25,838 bases of DNA from JBJXFK01 sp046155505 (GCA_046155505.1 JBJXFK010000113.1:1-25838), one strand, 5' to 3'; counted from the first letter of the stretch, positions 1-8,570 are shown. Numbers and translations: made by a program. Notes: generated by a model not told the origin, from the sequence alone.

Positions 1-113
1 TTGCGCCAGAACGATTCTTTGTTTGAATCCCGCCGCGAACTGCGTGCCATGACGGCCTCCGTTTCGATGGAGGCATCATCGCCACGCCGCACGCCGGATA
101 ATAGACGGGGTTC

Positions 114-464
114 ACCGGACGCTTACCGGATCTGTGGTTTGATCCGCCGTCGACGCAACTCCGCGTCAAGAGACGAGACGCCGATCGTGACGCGGTTACG
201 CGCGGGACGGTTCAGCATGAGGTGCTTGAAGGTGAAGACGCCGTGCCGATCACCGCTGATGCCACGATGCCCGTTCAAGTCAACTGCCGTGCGGAGGCAG
301 CTTCAAGAATCGCCGCGCCGGTGCCGTATGCATTGATGGTCTCGCTGGAGACGGCGCAGCCACTCGGCGTGAGCATCTACAACCAAGTCAAGGCCAAGAT
401 CGATGCACTGCACGCACCGATTCCTATCCGCGCGATCGGTGGAGTACGGCCGCGTCCAAGGTGA
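114..464 (+). pseudogene. C-terminal remnant of a subtilisin-like (S8) protease
   Basis: In this frame the stretch after two adjacent stops (108-113) reads as an ordered C-terminal domain. It contains WFDPP, then DADRDAVTRGTVQHEVLEG, then VQVNCR, VPYALMVSLE and IYNQVKAKI, and stops at 464. From memory this pattern is the beta-rich tail that follows the catalytic domain of long bacterial subtilases, often encoded next to an AAA ATPase; I infer the family from these motifs only. No catalytic Asp, His or Ser lies in the window, and the upstream frame is broken at 24-26 and 108-113. Either the rest lies in another frame or off the left edge, or this is a decayed fragment. It sits directly before the repeat-flanked membrane protein gene, which fits a region of rearrangement. 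Confidence 0.45.
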
Positions 465-666
465 CGAGCGCCGTTCGTCGCCACCGCCACGTGTGACTGC
501 TGTCGTCTGCCGACGCAGGCGGCCCCGTCGAAAGGAATGTCGCACAACGACAACAGGCGCTTGCAAGTGCAGCAGGTAGGCGCGGCAGAAGTTTGTGCGC
601 GTGTCGTTCTTCCGACTGCGTTCTACCAGTTCCAAAGCGGGACCTTCGTCGGTCTGCGAATCTCGT
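465..666. other. Non-coding spacer between protease remnant and repeat
   Basis: I see no credible gene here. The open frames on both strands are shadows without ribosome binding sites or recognisable domains. The non-coding stretch continues as the left repeat copy up to 875. Confidence 0.5.
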
Positions 667-1116
667 GGTCTGCCGTATAAAGCCGTCGTCTTCGGGTCCT
701 CGCCCCGTCGAGGCCGGCAGGCCCTTGGGACCCGATGACGGCGGCTGCGGCAGACCCGGGCGTGCGCCTGCCTGCTCCCTACCCTCCCCGTTTCGCCGGT
801 CGGTTGCGTCTCTCGGTCCCCACCTGCCGGTAATGCCTGAGTCCGAGGGTTCCTCAACCAACGCCGTCCGCGACCTCACGCCACGCACAGCCACGCCGCA
901 TCGCACGCGATCCTCGACTGTTGCGGGTCGGCGGTCAGTCCCGGACAGACTCGCAAAGCCGGGACGGCATATTGCCCCGCATTTTCCAGCGGCACATACG
1001 GCGCGTGATACGACAGCAGCACGAGCGGCTCGCGGTCGGTGCTGAACGTGTGCATGGTTCCGCGGCTGAACATGACAATATCCGACGTCCGCACCGGTAT
1101 ATGACGGATGTCGCGT
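667..1116. repeat. Left copy of a ~450 bp direct repeat
   Basis: This segment matches 2529-2979 almost base for base, in the same orientation, with one net indel and scattered substitutions. The substitutions are densest around 763-815, where the sequence between the two conserved blocks has drifted. The repeat contains the last 79 codons of the cupin gene plus about 210 bp downstream of it. The downstream part holds a potential stem (GGGTCC with GGACCC) around 690-733. Similarity stops sharply at 1116, after TCGCGT, which marks a rearrangement junction. The two copies bracket the membrane protein gene. Confidence 0.9.
876..1116 (-). pseudogene. Truncated cupin gene (3' end only)
   Basis: This fragment corresponds to residues 161-239 of the intact cupin at 2739-3458 and has the same stop position. 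It keeps the second cupin motif (MFSRGTMHTF) but lacks the first metal-binding motif and the whole N-terminal half. The open frame continues to 1160 through unrelated sequence, giving a chimeric start with no convincing ribosome binding site. A functional metal site is not possible with only the second motif, so I treat it as a relic of the duplication. Confidence 0.8.
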
Positions 1117-1147
1117 GGATACGAAGGACGGCGGTCAATAAGAGGCC

Positions 1148-2176
1148 CTAAGGTCGCCATAGAAAGTCGAATAGGACTATCACGATTGCGACAACAAGGA
1201 GATAGAGGATTCCGGCCAGAAGGTTGCCGAGCGCCACGTCCTTTCCGACATCTATCACCGGAAGAGATCGATCTTCGCTTGCGTCAGGCGGGGAGACGGC
1301 GCATTGTCGATAGATAGGTTCGACATGCCAATACTTTTGTTCGAGACCATCCGTCTTGGCGCTGCTATCGCCGTCGCTAACGCGCTTTGACTTATAGAAG
1401 GATTGCGGCGAGAACTCGATCGCAGCTAGCCAGAATCGATAGAGTCCGAACACGCCAAACGCTGGAATGATGCCCAGTAGTAAGTGGCGCCACGTTGTAC
1501 CTTCGGATACGCCACTCAGTACCCACATCAGAAACAAGAAATATCCAAGTGGCACCAAGTTGAGGAGTACGATGGCAAGCGCACACCGCCTCCAAACCTG
1601 AGGTCTGACGCACCGGCAGAGTGGAAACTGGAAGGCCTTCCAGCGCGGCTGAACGTTTGCGAGCGCACCCCAGAAGATCGCGAAGAACAGCATGAATACA
1701 GTCTGGGAGGGATTGAGGGTCATCGGGGTGCTCCCGGAAGTGGGGGTGGGCGACCCGCCAAGCTGGTTCAATGCGAAAAGTATCACGGGAACCCAACACC
1801 CGCCGACCAGCCACGGAAAGAACTTCGCGGTCTGTTTCGTGCTTGGTATGGAGGCGCCAATTTTGCGGTCCCGAAACAGCGGCGGGAAACGCTCTTCGTA
1901 CTGAATGACGCGCTTTTCCCAGTCGTCAACCCAGCCGGCATAGCCCCGCTGGAGGCGCGACCAGAATACGCACATCGCGATTCCCAAGACCGCAACTGCG
2001 ATGTTGAGCTGTGGGCTTGAATTCCTCAGACCGAGAATGGCGAACAACCCAACATTGAGCGTCAAAACTGTTGCGAATGCCTTCCAATACCGTTCAGACT
2101 CCGCGTGCCACGCCTCGATCGCGATGTTGTAAGTAGATCGGTAGTCGTCGTCGGTCCAAGCGCTGTCTCTGGCCAT
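1148..2176 (-). CDS. Multi-spanning membrane protein of unknown function
   Basis: The product is 342 aa. The ATG at 2176 is preceded by GGAGAA at good spacing; the open frame extends further upstream but that part is low-complexity Arg/Ala-rich and unlike protein. An acidic N-terminus (residues 1-30, with YNIAIEAWHAESERYWKAF) leads straight into a first membrane helix. About six more hydrophobic segments follow, ending at the C-terminus with a helix rich in L, V and I. The N-terminal pattern of a short amphipathic helix with Tyr and Trp before the first helix resembles RipA-type unknown membrane proteins; this is a weak inference. The gene lies alone between the two copies of the cupin-derived repeat, so it may have arrived by recombination between them or by insertion into a duplicated cupin gene. 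Function is unknown. Confidence 0.75.
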   Translation of the reverse strand: MARDSAWTDDDYRSTYNIAIEAWHAESERYWKAFATVLTLNVGLFAILGLRNSSPQLNIAVAVLGIAMCVFWSRLQRGYAGWVDDWEKRVIQYEERFPPLFRDRKIGASIPSTKQTAKFFPWLVGGCWVPVILFALNQLGGSPTPTSGSTPMTLNPSQTVFMLFFAIFWGALANVQPRWKAFQFPLCRCVRPQVWRRCALAIVLLNLVPLGYFLFLMWVLSGVSEGTTWRHLLLGIIPAFGVFGLYRFWLAAIEFSPQSFYKSKRVSDGDSSAKTDGLEQKYWHVEPIYRQCAVSPPDASEDRSLPVIDVGKDVALGNLLAGILYLLVVAIVIVLFDFLWRP

Positions 2177-2528
2177 GCGGTTCTCCGCTACGCCCCGATC
2201 GTCGCCGTCACCCTTTCGCTCGTCGCGCTCCACGGCCCGTTCTCCCCGCGCGAATTGATCCAGCGCAACATGAGCGGCGCCGGCTCGCTGCTCCGTGCCC
2301 CAACGTATTCGCGCGCGAGGGGCAACGGAATTTCTGCGGCAAAAAAACTCCAGGTCGCTCGGGGCGACCGGCAGTCGATCGTTCACGCTCACTCATGACT
2401 TTGGCACAACGGCTCAGTTGTGGGCTGATCCGATGAGCTGGGATTGTCGCGGCCGCCGCGAGAGAGTGTCAAGTCCGAAGACGAGCCACAGAAGTCCCGC
2501 ACCGGACTGGCATCGTTCAGGTCACCGC
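2177..2528. other. Non-coding spacer upstream of membrane protein gene
   Basis: About 350 bp without a credible gene. It should hold the promoter for the minus-strand membrane protein gene, but I see no clear -35/-10 pair. The open frames here have no ribosome binding sites. Confidence 0.5.
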
Positions 2529-2979
2529 GGTCTGCCGTATAAAGCCGTCGTCGTCGGGTCCTCGCCCCGTCGAGGCCGGCAGGCCCTTGGGACCCGATGA
2601 CGGCGGCTGCGGCAGACCCGGGCTCGCGCCAACCTGCGCCCTTCCGTTCCCGTTTCGCCGGTCGGTTCCGCTTCCCCCGTCCCCACCTGCCGGTAATGCC
2701 TGAGTCCGAGGGTTCCTCAACCAACGCCGTCCGCGACCTCACGCCACGCACAGCCACGCCGCATCGCACGCGATCCTCGACTGTTGCGGATCGGCGGTCA
2801 ACCCCGGGCAGACTCGCACAGCGGGCACGGCATATTGCCCCGCATTTTCCAGCGGCACATACGGCGCGTGATACGACAGCAGCACGAGCGGCTCACGGTC
2901 GGTGCTGAACGTGTGCATGGTTCCGCGGCTGAACATGACAATATCCGACGCCCGCACCGGTATATGACGGATGTCGCGT
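2529..2979. repeat. Right (parental) copy of the ~450 bp direct repeat
   Basis: This is the counterpart of 667-1116. Here the repeat is in its full context: it covers the 3' third of an intact cupin gene and about 210 bp downstream of its stop. This copy is therefore probably the source and the left one the derived copy. Confidence 0.9.
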
Positions 2980-3458
2980 CCCGAGAACTCGTCCACGCTC
3001 TCATTCGCGACGTGGAAGAATCCGCGACCGGAGACGACGTAAATGAACCGCTCGGAATCCTCATGCGAGTGCATCGGCAATTCGCGCGAACCGGCCTCGA
3101 ACCGCAGCACGAGCAACGCATCGTCGCGCCGTTGCGAGACGATTTCACGCGCTTCCATCACGGCGCCGGCGACGCTTTCGCACTCCTCGAACGGCGAGAC
3201 GAGCGGCAGCGGAAACGCCGTCCGCAGTCGCTCAAAAAGCTGCGTGAACGACACGCCGGGGCCGGTGCCCCGCACGCGGCCGAAGAGTGCGACCCGCGAC
3301 GGCAGTTCCGCCGTTTCGACGCGCTGCCGCATTCGACCGACATATTCGGCGGCCGTGTCGAGCAGGCGTGCCAGCAACTCCGGGCCTCGGAGCAGGTGGG
3401 TCTGGGCGTCGCCGACGGTGATGGAATCGAACGTCAAGGCAGTAACGCGAGCGGTCAT
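2739..3458 (-). CDS. Cupin-domain protein
   Basis: The product is 239 aa. The start has AAGGAGG eight bases upstream of the ATG. Residues 115-200 form a cupin beta-barrel. Motif 1 has His130, His132, Glu136 and Gly144 (H-x-H-x3-E-x7-G) and motif 2 has His182 in SRGTMHTF, so all four usual metal ligands are present. The first 110 residues are helical and of no known fold. Cupins of this kind bind a divalent metal and act as dioxygenases, isomerases or small-molecule sensors; the substrate cannot be told from sequence. The gene is divergent from the XRE regulator at 3543, with a palindromic operator between them, so it is probably controlled by that regulator. Its 3' end was duplicated to 667-1116. 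Confidence 0.85.
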   Translation of the reverse strand: MTARVTALTFDSITVGDAQTHLLRGPELLARLLDTAAEYVGRMRQRVETAELPSRVALFGRVRGTGPGVSFTQLFERLRTAFPLPLVSPFEECESVAGAVMEAREIVSQRRDDALLVLRFEAGSRELPMHSHEDSERFIYVVSGRGFFHVANESVDEFSGRDIRHIPVRASDIVMFSRGTMHTFSTDREPLVLLSYHAPYVPLENAGQYAVPAVRVCPGLTADPQQSRIACDAAWLCVA

Positions 3459-3484
3459 GGGGATACCCTCCTTTCGCCGCGTAC

Positions 3485-3525
3485 CACTTATCGTGTGTAG
3501 ATAAGTGTACCGCTTATGAGTGTGA
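3485..3525. promoter_or_regulatory. Operator in the divergent cupin/XRE promoter region
   Basis: A perfect inverted repeat, CACTTATC (3485-3492) and GATAAGTG (3500-3507) around a 7-base spacer, lies between the two divergent genes. A third half-site is repeated directly: GTACCACTTAT (3481-3491) recurs as GTACCGCTTAT (3508-3518), both followed by a GTGTG nearby. Three half-sites at this position are what an autoregulating XRE dimer would need to control both promoters. Confidence 0.65.
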
Positions 3526-3542
3526 TTTCAAGTGGAGAAATC

Positions 3543-3755
3543 ATGACGCCGAAAGAAATCAAGCGCTGGGTGGGTGCGAAGGTGCGGGAGCTGCGCGAAG
3601 CCAAGGGCTGGTCGCAGGAGGAACTCGGCTTCAAGTCGGGGCTGCACCGCAATTATGTGGGCGGAATCGAGCGCGGCGAGCGGAACGTGGCGATCGTCAA
3701 CGTCGCCAAGCTCGCGAAAGCGCTGGGGGTTCGCCCATCCGAGTTGCTGCCGTAG
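3543..3755 (+). CDS. XRE-family transcriptional regulator
   Basis: The product is 70 aa, essentially a single Cro/C1-type helix-turn-helix. The order is an N-terminal helix (KRWVGAKVRELREAKG), then WSQEELGFKSGLHRNYVGGIERGERN covering the HTH (residues 21-46), then KLAKALGVRPSELLP. The ATG at 3543 has GGAG five bases upstream; an earlier in-frame ATG at 3516 has none and lies inside the operator. It lacks any ligand domain, so it is probably a simple DNA-binding repressor of itself and of the divergent cupin gene. No partner toxin gene is evident beside it. Confidence 0.85.
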   Translation: MTPKEIKRWVGAKVRELREAKGWSQEELGFKSGLHRNYVGGIERGERNVAIVNVAKLAKALGVRPSELLP

Positions 3756-3814
3756 TTGCCCCCTCTCCGCGTACCGTGCTATTGGCGACTGCTACCCATT
3801 ACGGAGCAGTCAGA

Positions 3815-4405
3815 ATGCGTGCGTCACTTCCCGTCCAGAATTCCGAATCCCAGAGTGCCCAGCTTCGGGCGCTAATGGAGGAGTATCGCTGCATGTATGG
3901 GCTGGCGCTCTTCCGGCTGGAAGCGCTGGACCGCCGAGTTCCGGTCGCGGGCGCGACGCTCGCGGCATTCATCGGCAGTGTCACCGCGCTGCCGCTTGCG
4001 AGCCGGGAACTGGTCCTCATTGGTGTTCCCGTGGCGACGGTCTGGCTCCTGCGGGTCACGATCAACCATGCCCGTTCGTTTGAAGACGCTTTGCGGCGAA
4101 TCGAGGCGGTCGAACGGCGCGTGAATGACGCCGTTGGGGCCGACGTGCTCGGCTTTCAAACCCAACATCCCAGCCGCCGCCGCGCCGTAGGTGGCCGAAC
4201 CGGTCGTGAGACCGTCGATGCCGTACTGACGGCGGGCGTGCTGATGATCACCGGGTGTGCGTATTTATTTGCGACCGACCACGGAATACGGGCTGCGCAA
4301 TTCTTCTTGGCCTACGCGGCCGGGGTGGCGTTGAATCTGGTCTGGTTGGCCATCCGCCTGATGAAATACCGCTACGAACCGCACACCGAGTTCATCGACC
4401 GTTGA
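3815..4405 (+). CDS. Small four-helix membrane protein, unknown
   Basis: The product is 196 aa. The ATG at 3815 has GGAG at eight bases; an in-frame GTG at 3776 has no site. A soluble N-terminus of about 45 residues with a predicted amphipathic helix (LRALMEEYRCMYGLALFRLEAL) is followed by two membrane segments (about 45-85). A charged loop (about 90-130, with RIEAVERRVNDAV) and two further segments (about 133-185) complete it. I do not recognise the family. It ends nine bases from the convergent kinase gene. No terminator is visible between them. Confidence 0.65.
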   Translation: MRASLPVQNSESQSAQLRALMEEYRCMYGLALFRLEALDRRVPVAGATLAAFIGSVTALPLASRELVLIGVPVATVWLLRVTINHARSFEDALRRIEAVERRVNDAVGADVLGFQTQHPSRRRAVGGRTGRETVDAVLTAGVLMITGCAYLFATDHGIRAAQFFLAYAAGVALNLVWLAIRLMKYRYEPHTEFIDR

Positions 4406-4414
4406 GCGCGCGGC

Positions 4415-6463
4415 TCATTCCCGCTTCGGAATCAGACTCCAGATGACAAGGTCATTGTTGGCCTGTCCGGTCAGCTCGTAGAAATTCTTCGTCGCGCCTT
4501 TCCATTGCAGCTTGCCGGCCAAACGGGCGTCGTCGGGGCCTTCCGAAAGCGTTCGGGTCTGGTCCTTCAGCGATCCGAACGAGGCTTCGGTGATGAAATG
4601 ATGCTTGCCGCCTTTGAAAAACTGCGAAGCGACATCCGTCTTGCACTGGCCGTAGCGCACGTCCAGCATCCGCTCGCTAGGCTTGCTGTCCTCGCTGTAA
4701 AGAACTTTGAGCGTGCGCGTGAACGTCACTTTCGATTGGTCCCGCGTAGCGGGCTTCGACTCAAAATCCCATGACTCCTGGAGCTTGGCCGAAGGGTCCG
4801 CCTCGACGATCTTTCGCACGTCGTCCGGCATGAGCGCCAGCGCGTGAGCATCCACCGGAACCTCGAACTCGCAATCGACCGGGCCTTTCACGAAGTTCCG
4901 GGAGAAATAGTGAGGCTCGCGGTCAACGGATGCCGCGGCTTTCGGCGGCGTCTTGGCGATATTCGGTTGCGAAGCCTGGGGCTTTGTTTCGTCGCCAACG
5001 TGCTTCGTGGATTCGTTCGCCGGCGGCGGATCGGCTTCCTTGGACGATTTGGATTTCGATTCCGCGGTTTCGACTGGCTGGCTTGATGAAGCCGGGCTGG
5101 ATGTCGGGGCTGACTGTGTGGCCGGAACGACGCCGGCTGTGGGCTCAACTTTCCCCGTCCCGTGTGTCGTGGGCGGCTTGCCGCCGGGCCAGTCTGGTCC
5201 TTCCCCCACGCGAGGTGGTCCGTTCAACGCCCACTGGGCCAGAGGCACGGCTGCCGCAATGCACGCCACGGCGATGATGGTGGGGATGGCGAGCCGCGCG
5301 AGGCGGGAGCGCGGCGGTCGCCCGTTCGCCGCTGCTTGAATTGGCTCGGCGTTCAAGTATCGCTGCAAATCCTCAGCCAACTCAATCGGGCGACGATAGC
5401 GTTTGGCTGGGTCTTTCTGGAGGCACTTGCCGACGATCGCGTCGAGTTTTGAGTCGAGCGCATCACCGCCGGCGTTCTTGCGCCGCGTCGCCGCACTGAT
5501 AAGCGGTTCGGTCAGCACTGCGTTGATTTGCTCGCGTTTCGGCGGAAACGGTGCGGCGCCGGTGAGGAAATAGTACAGGACAGTGCCCAAGCCCCACACG
5601 TCCGTTGCGAACGTCGGCGGTTCACCGCGTGCCTGTTCCGGCGCGAGCCAACCGGGCGTGCCGACGATACGTGCTGCCGCCGGTGTGTCATTCCCTTTCG
5701 CCGAGTGAAACAGCCCAAAGTCGGCCACCTTGTATTCGTGGTCCGACATGATGAGCACGTTCGACGGCTTCAAGTCCTGGTGAATAAGCTTTCGCGGGTG
5801 ATCGTGGGCTTTCTGCACGGCGACCGCGAGCTTTCGTACGAGCTGGGCCGCTTCGCGCTGGTCCTGGGGCAATCCGCCGGTGCGTTCCTGGAGATTCTGC
5901 TCGGCCAGTTCCATGACGACGGCGAGCTGTCCGTTGATCAGCCCCACCTCGAAGACCTGGACGACGTTGGGCGATGGAATCTGGGCGAGAATATCAACCT
6001 CTTCGCGCAGCCGGTTCCACAGTGCGGCCTGATTCGCCTGCCCCACGTCCAGCATCTTCACGGCGACGCGCCGGCCGCCGACGGCGGTCTGCCGGCACTC
6101 GTAGATCACGCCCATGCCGCCTCGGCCGATTTCGCGGCCGAGTTCAATGCGCAGGGTCGGGAGCTGTTCCGCGAAAACCTCGCGCACCACCGTCTGCTCG
6201 TCGGCGTCGGGAAACGCGTCAAGCAACTCGGCAATCTGGGGCAAACGACGGCCGGTCCGCTGAACAGCCTCAAGATGCTCCCGCAGCAGCGTTCGGAGCA
6301 ATGCGCGTCGCGCCAGCGTCGTTTCGCTCGCAAAAATGGAAACGGCGGCAAGCACGGCATCCAGCAATTCCAAGCCGCCCTTGCAGACGGCTTCGTCAGC
6401 GGCGGCGTCAACGCGGCGTCCGGCCGAATCGCTTAGCTGCTCCATCTCGGGGAAGCGTTCCAA
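4415..6463 (-). CDS. Membrane-anchored Ser/Thr protein kinase (PknB type)
   Basis: The product is 682 aa. Residues 1-105 are a helical region often found before planctomycete kinases. The kinase domain (about 107-372) has the glycine loop GRGGMGV (113-119), catalytic Lys136 in VAVK, catalytic Asp230 in HQD followed by LKPSNV, DFG (248-250), and GTPGWLAPE. One membrane helix spans 391-410, then a Pro/Thr/Ser-rich linker to about 515 and an extracytoplasmic C-terminal domain of unknown fold. Gln replaces the Arg of HRD, so it is a non-RD kinase, probably not dependent on activation-loop phosphorylation. The start is TTG, chosen because GGGAGG lies eight bases upstream while the ATG at 6445 has none; the TTG directly follows the sigma factor stop, implying translational coupling. 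The likely role is transmembrane signalling with the sigma factor as partner or substrate. Confidence 0.9.
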   Translation of the reverse strand: MERFPEMEQLSDSAGRRVDAAADEAVCKGGLELLDAVLAAVSIFASETTLARRALLRTLLREHLEAVQRTGRRLPQIAELLDAFPDADEQTVVREVFAEQLPTLRIELGREIGRGGMGVIYECRQTAVGGRRVAVKMLDVGQANQAALWNRLREEVDILAQIPSPNVVQVFEVGLINGQLAVVMELAEQNLQERTGGLPQDQREAAQLVRKLAVAVQKAHDHPRKLIHQDLKPSNVLIMSDHEYKVADFGLFHSAKGNDTPAAARIVGTPGWLAPEQARGEPPTFATDVWGLGTVLYYFLTGAAPFPPKREQINAVLTEPLISAATRRKNAGGDALDSKLDAIVGKCLQKDPAKRYRRPIELAEDLQRYLNAEPIQAAANGRPPRSRLARLAIPTIIAVACIAAAVPLAQWALNGPPRVGEGPDWPGGKPPTTHGTGKVEPTAGVVPATQSAPTSSPASSSQPVETAESKSKSSKEADPPPANESTKHVGDETKPQASQPNIAKTPPKAAASVDREPHYFSRNFVKGPVDCEFEVPVDAHALALMPDDVRKIVEADPSAKLQESWDFESKPATRDQSKVTFTRTLKVLYSEDSKPSERMLDVRYGQCKTDVASQFFKGGKHHFITEASFGSLKDQTRTLSEGPDDARLAGKLQWKGATKNFYELTGQANNDLVIWSLIPKRE

Positions 6464-7510
6464 TCAGAGCGCCTCCCGGATTGGGCGTGCGGACTCGTGA
6501 AACGCGCGAAGCGCTTTGAACACGGCCTCGCTGCTCCATTGCTGCGAGTCGAGCATCTCGCGCGCATTCATGCCCGAGCACCATGCCTCGAAGATGTTCC
6601 AGGTTCCGGGGCCAACCTCTTCTCTCAGTTTTGCGTTCTGCGAGTATGCCCCTGATGATCGGATCTGGTCGCGCAGCTCCCGGAGTCGCCGCTCGTACCG
6701 GACAACGTGCGCGATATTGTCGATCTCGGCGAGCAGCATAAAGCCGCGCGTCGGCGTGGCCGCGCAGGTGTTTCCGATGTTCAGAATGCTCTCTTTGTTC
6801 TGTATGCGCTCAAAAACGCGCTGAGCTTCGGAAGCCAGGAGTGATCGAACCGCATCGCGCTGCGTAGCCCGATCGGGTTCAGGTTCCACAAGCCAACTCA
6901 GATCATTGTCCTCTCGCAGCGTGCGGGCGATCGCAAGGATTTGCCGGTTTCGGCGATGGGCGGTTGCCAGTGAGATTCCAAGCTGCGCCGCAGCTTCCTT
7001 GATTTCGAGTCCCTTTTCGTAGACCAAGATGAACAGCGCCTCCAGCTTCGGGTCAACATGGATGACGGAGAGAAAACGCTGTTCCAGGAGCTGCGCCTCC
7101 TCCAGCGCCTCGGGCGATGGTCCCGCGCCTTCAAGCCACGACTTCACAACGTCGCCGTTCGCCAAAGCGTCCACGTCGCCCTCAGGGACTGCCGTCTCGC
7201 GGGCCTTGCGTCGGCTCAGAGCTCGTCGCTTATCCACCGCCTTGCCGTGTGCAATCGTCGCAAAGGTGGCGAACAGCTCCGCACGGTTCGTGATGGTGAA
7301 CGCCCCGTTGCTGAGCTGCTCGTACAGCCGTTCGTGGCTTTCCTGTTCCGCGCTCTCGCGGTCGTGCTCACCGAGTCCCGCCTCGCGGGCTCGCTTGGCC
7401 ATGATCGGAAACAACCGCGGAATGAGATTCGCCCAGGCCTGTTGAGCTGTTTCGGGGTTGCGAATCTCGCCCAACCAGCCGGTGATGTTGTGGTGCCCAC
7501 TATCGTCCAT
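6464..7510 (-). CDS. ECF-type sigma factor with C-terminal extension
   Basis: The product is 348 aa. Region 2 lies at about 25-95 (helices with RLFPIMAKRAREAG and AELFATFATIAHGKAVDKRRA). Region 4 at about 145-200 has the HTH (LEIKEAAAQLGISLATAHRR). About 150 further residues follow, an extension typical of the ECF group encoded next to Ser/Thr kinases in planctomycetes, where it is thought to be a phosphorylation or regulatory target. The ATG at 7510 is preceded by GGTGAG; a GTG at 7519 in the same frame has a poorer site. The stop codon abuts the TTG of the kinase gene, so the two form one operon. A TAGAAT -10-like hexamer (minus strand, 7564-7569) lies upstream but its -35 is poor. Confidence 0.85.
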   Translation of the reverse strand: MDDSGHHNITGWLGEIRNPETAQQAWANLIPRLFPIMAKRAREAGLGEHDRESAEQESHERLYEQLSNGAFTITNRAELFATFATIAHGKAVDKRRALSRRKARETAVPEGDVDALANGDVVKSWLEGAGPSPEALEEAQLLEQRFLSVIHVDPKLEALFILVYEKGLEIKEAAAQLGISLATAHRRNRQILAIARTLREDNDLSWLVEPEPDRATQRDAVRSLLASEAQRVFERIQNKESILNIGNTCAATPTRGFMLLAEIDNIAHVVRYERRLRELRDQIRSSGAYSQNAKLREEVGPGTWNIFEAWCSGMNAREMLDSQQWSSEAVFKALRAFHESARPIREAL

Positions 7511-7764
7511 TGAACTCACCCATGTCTCTAGGGTTTCTGCCTCATCGCGATCGCAAGACGGCCATTCTACGAGTCGGCGGGGGGCTGTACCACGCGCGCG
7601 TTCTCAACTCCGGCCCTTTCGGTCGCCTCATCGACTGATCTGTAAGCCACTTGCTGGCATGCTGTTACAGAATCTCTCGTGTCGCCTGACGAAATCCAGT
7701 GTCCACGGCGGTCTTTCTGCGTCCAGCCAGCCCAAGTCGGTGGCGGACCCAAAGGAGTTCGACG

Positions 7765-8046
7765 ATGGAACACAGGATGACAGTTGCTGTGTGCGGTTTG
7801 AAGATGAAGCAGGCGAGACACCTCGAAGATCGCTGCCGCGGGCTGAACGTGGAGCTCCGATTCGTGGAGCGCGGCCGCAAGCGGGTTCGCGCGGCCGATG
7901 TCACGGTCATGACCCGCTGGACGGGGCACTCGCACGGTTACAAGGCCGCGAAGGATGGAAGCCGAGTCGTGTTCATCGACGCCGGTTTGGACCGAGTAGC
8001 GGAACTGGTCGGGCGTGAATACCGGGCCTGGGTCGCGGCGGCTTGA
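7765..8046 (+). CDS. Small Rossmann-like protein, possibly DUF2325-related
   Basis: The product is 93 aa. The ATG at 7765 has AAGGAG seven bases upstream; the open frame extends further 5' but without coding character. It starts with a beta strand (MTVAVCGL), a charged helix, then ADVTVMTRW, a short HSHGYKAAKDGS segment and RVVFIDAGLDRVAELVG. This order of strand, helix, strand with Asp and an H-x-x-x-x-A patch resembles DUF2325 proteins. I infer that from memory of the pattern, and it could be wrong. It is divergent from the sigma factor operon with about 250 bp between. Confidence 0.6.
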   Translation: MEHRMTVAVCGLKMKQARHLEDRCRGLNVELRFVERGRKRVRAADVTVMTRWTGHSHGYKAAKDGSRVVFIDAGLDRVAELVGREYRAWVAAA

Positions 8047-8570
8047 GACTCCCTGTCCCTGGGTAGCCGCGGTACGGAGACCGCGGCGCGAACGGCCGGG
8101 GCCGACGAGGGTCGGTTCCCGGCTGTTTCGTTTTATGCCGAATATTTTTCACGCGAACCTTTTGCCGAGCGTGACAAATCTGCCGTGTTCGAACGGTCTG
8201 AATCTGAGTCCACGCGGATGTTCGCGTGACTGTCAAAGACGACTCTGGACCGCTTCAGTCAGGAGGACTTGAAGCGAGCCGCGAGCTTGGGGCAGCGACT
8301 TGCTCCCCCAGCTCGCGATTCTCCGTGCGACGACGCACCTTGCGTGGTCGGCGCGCGTACAATGTTGCGACTTCCCCCTTGTTGGGGTTTGTCAATCCGC
8401 CTTGGCGCCTGGGCGTGAAAATAGATTCGGCGCTCTATTTGGTTGCCTTCCATGTACGCTGCAGTTCAAAGCAGATTCCCAAGCCTACACCAGGGCACGC
8501 CAGAGCAATTGCTCTGTCGTTTTGTGGTGTGGAGGGAGTGTAACAACAGCAAAACCACATGGAGGAATAT
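8047..8570. other. Hairpin-rich non-coding spacer
   Basis: No credible gene. It contains several strong inverted repeats. GCCGCGGT/ACCGCGGC (8066-8073, 8080-8087) is a likely terminator-like stem just after the gene at 7765-8046, but without a T-run. A stem at 8281-8292 with 8305-8316 has one mismatch. CGAC-ACGCA with TGCGT-GTCG lies at 8328-8350, and CCCC/GGGG at 8375-8387 is followed by TTTGT. A perfect 16-base palindrome is at 8501-8516. Base composition becomes less GC-rich from about 8400 on. Confidence 0.55.
8501..8516. promoter_or_regulatory. Perfect 16-bp palindrome, candidate operator
   Basis: CAGAGCAATTGCTCTG reads identically on both strands with no spacer. It lies 55 bases before the start of the small gene at 8571, a usual place for a dimeric regulator site. 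No dedicated regulator gene is adjacent. Confidence 0.4.

Noticed and set aside
303..857. Minus-strand open frame across the left repeat
   Set aside because: Shadow of the protease remnant and the repeat, with Arg-rich peptide and no ribosome site.
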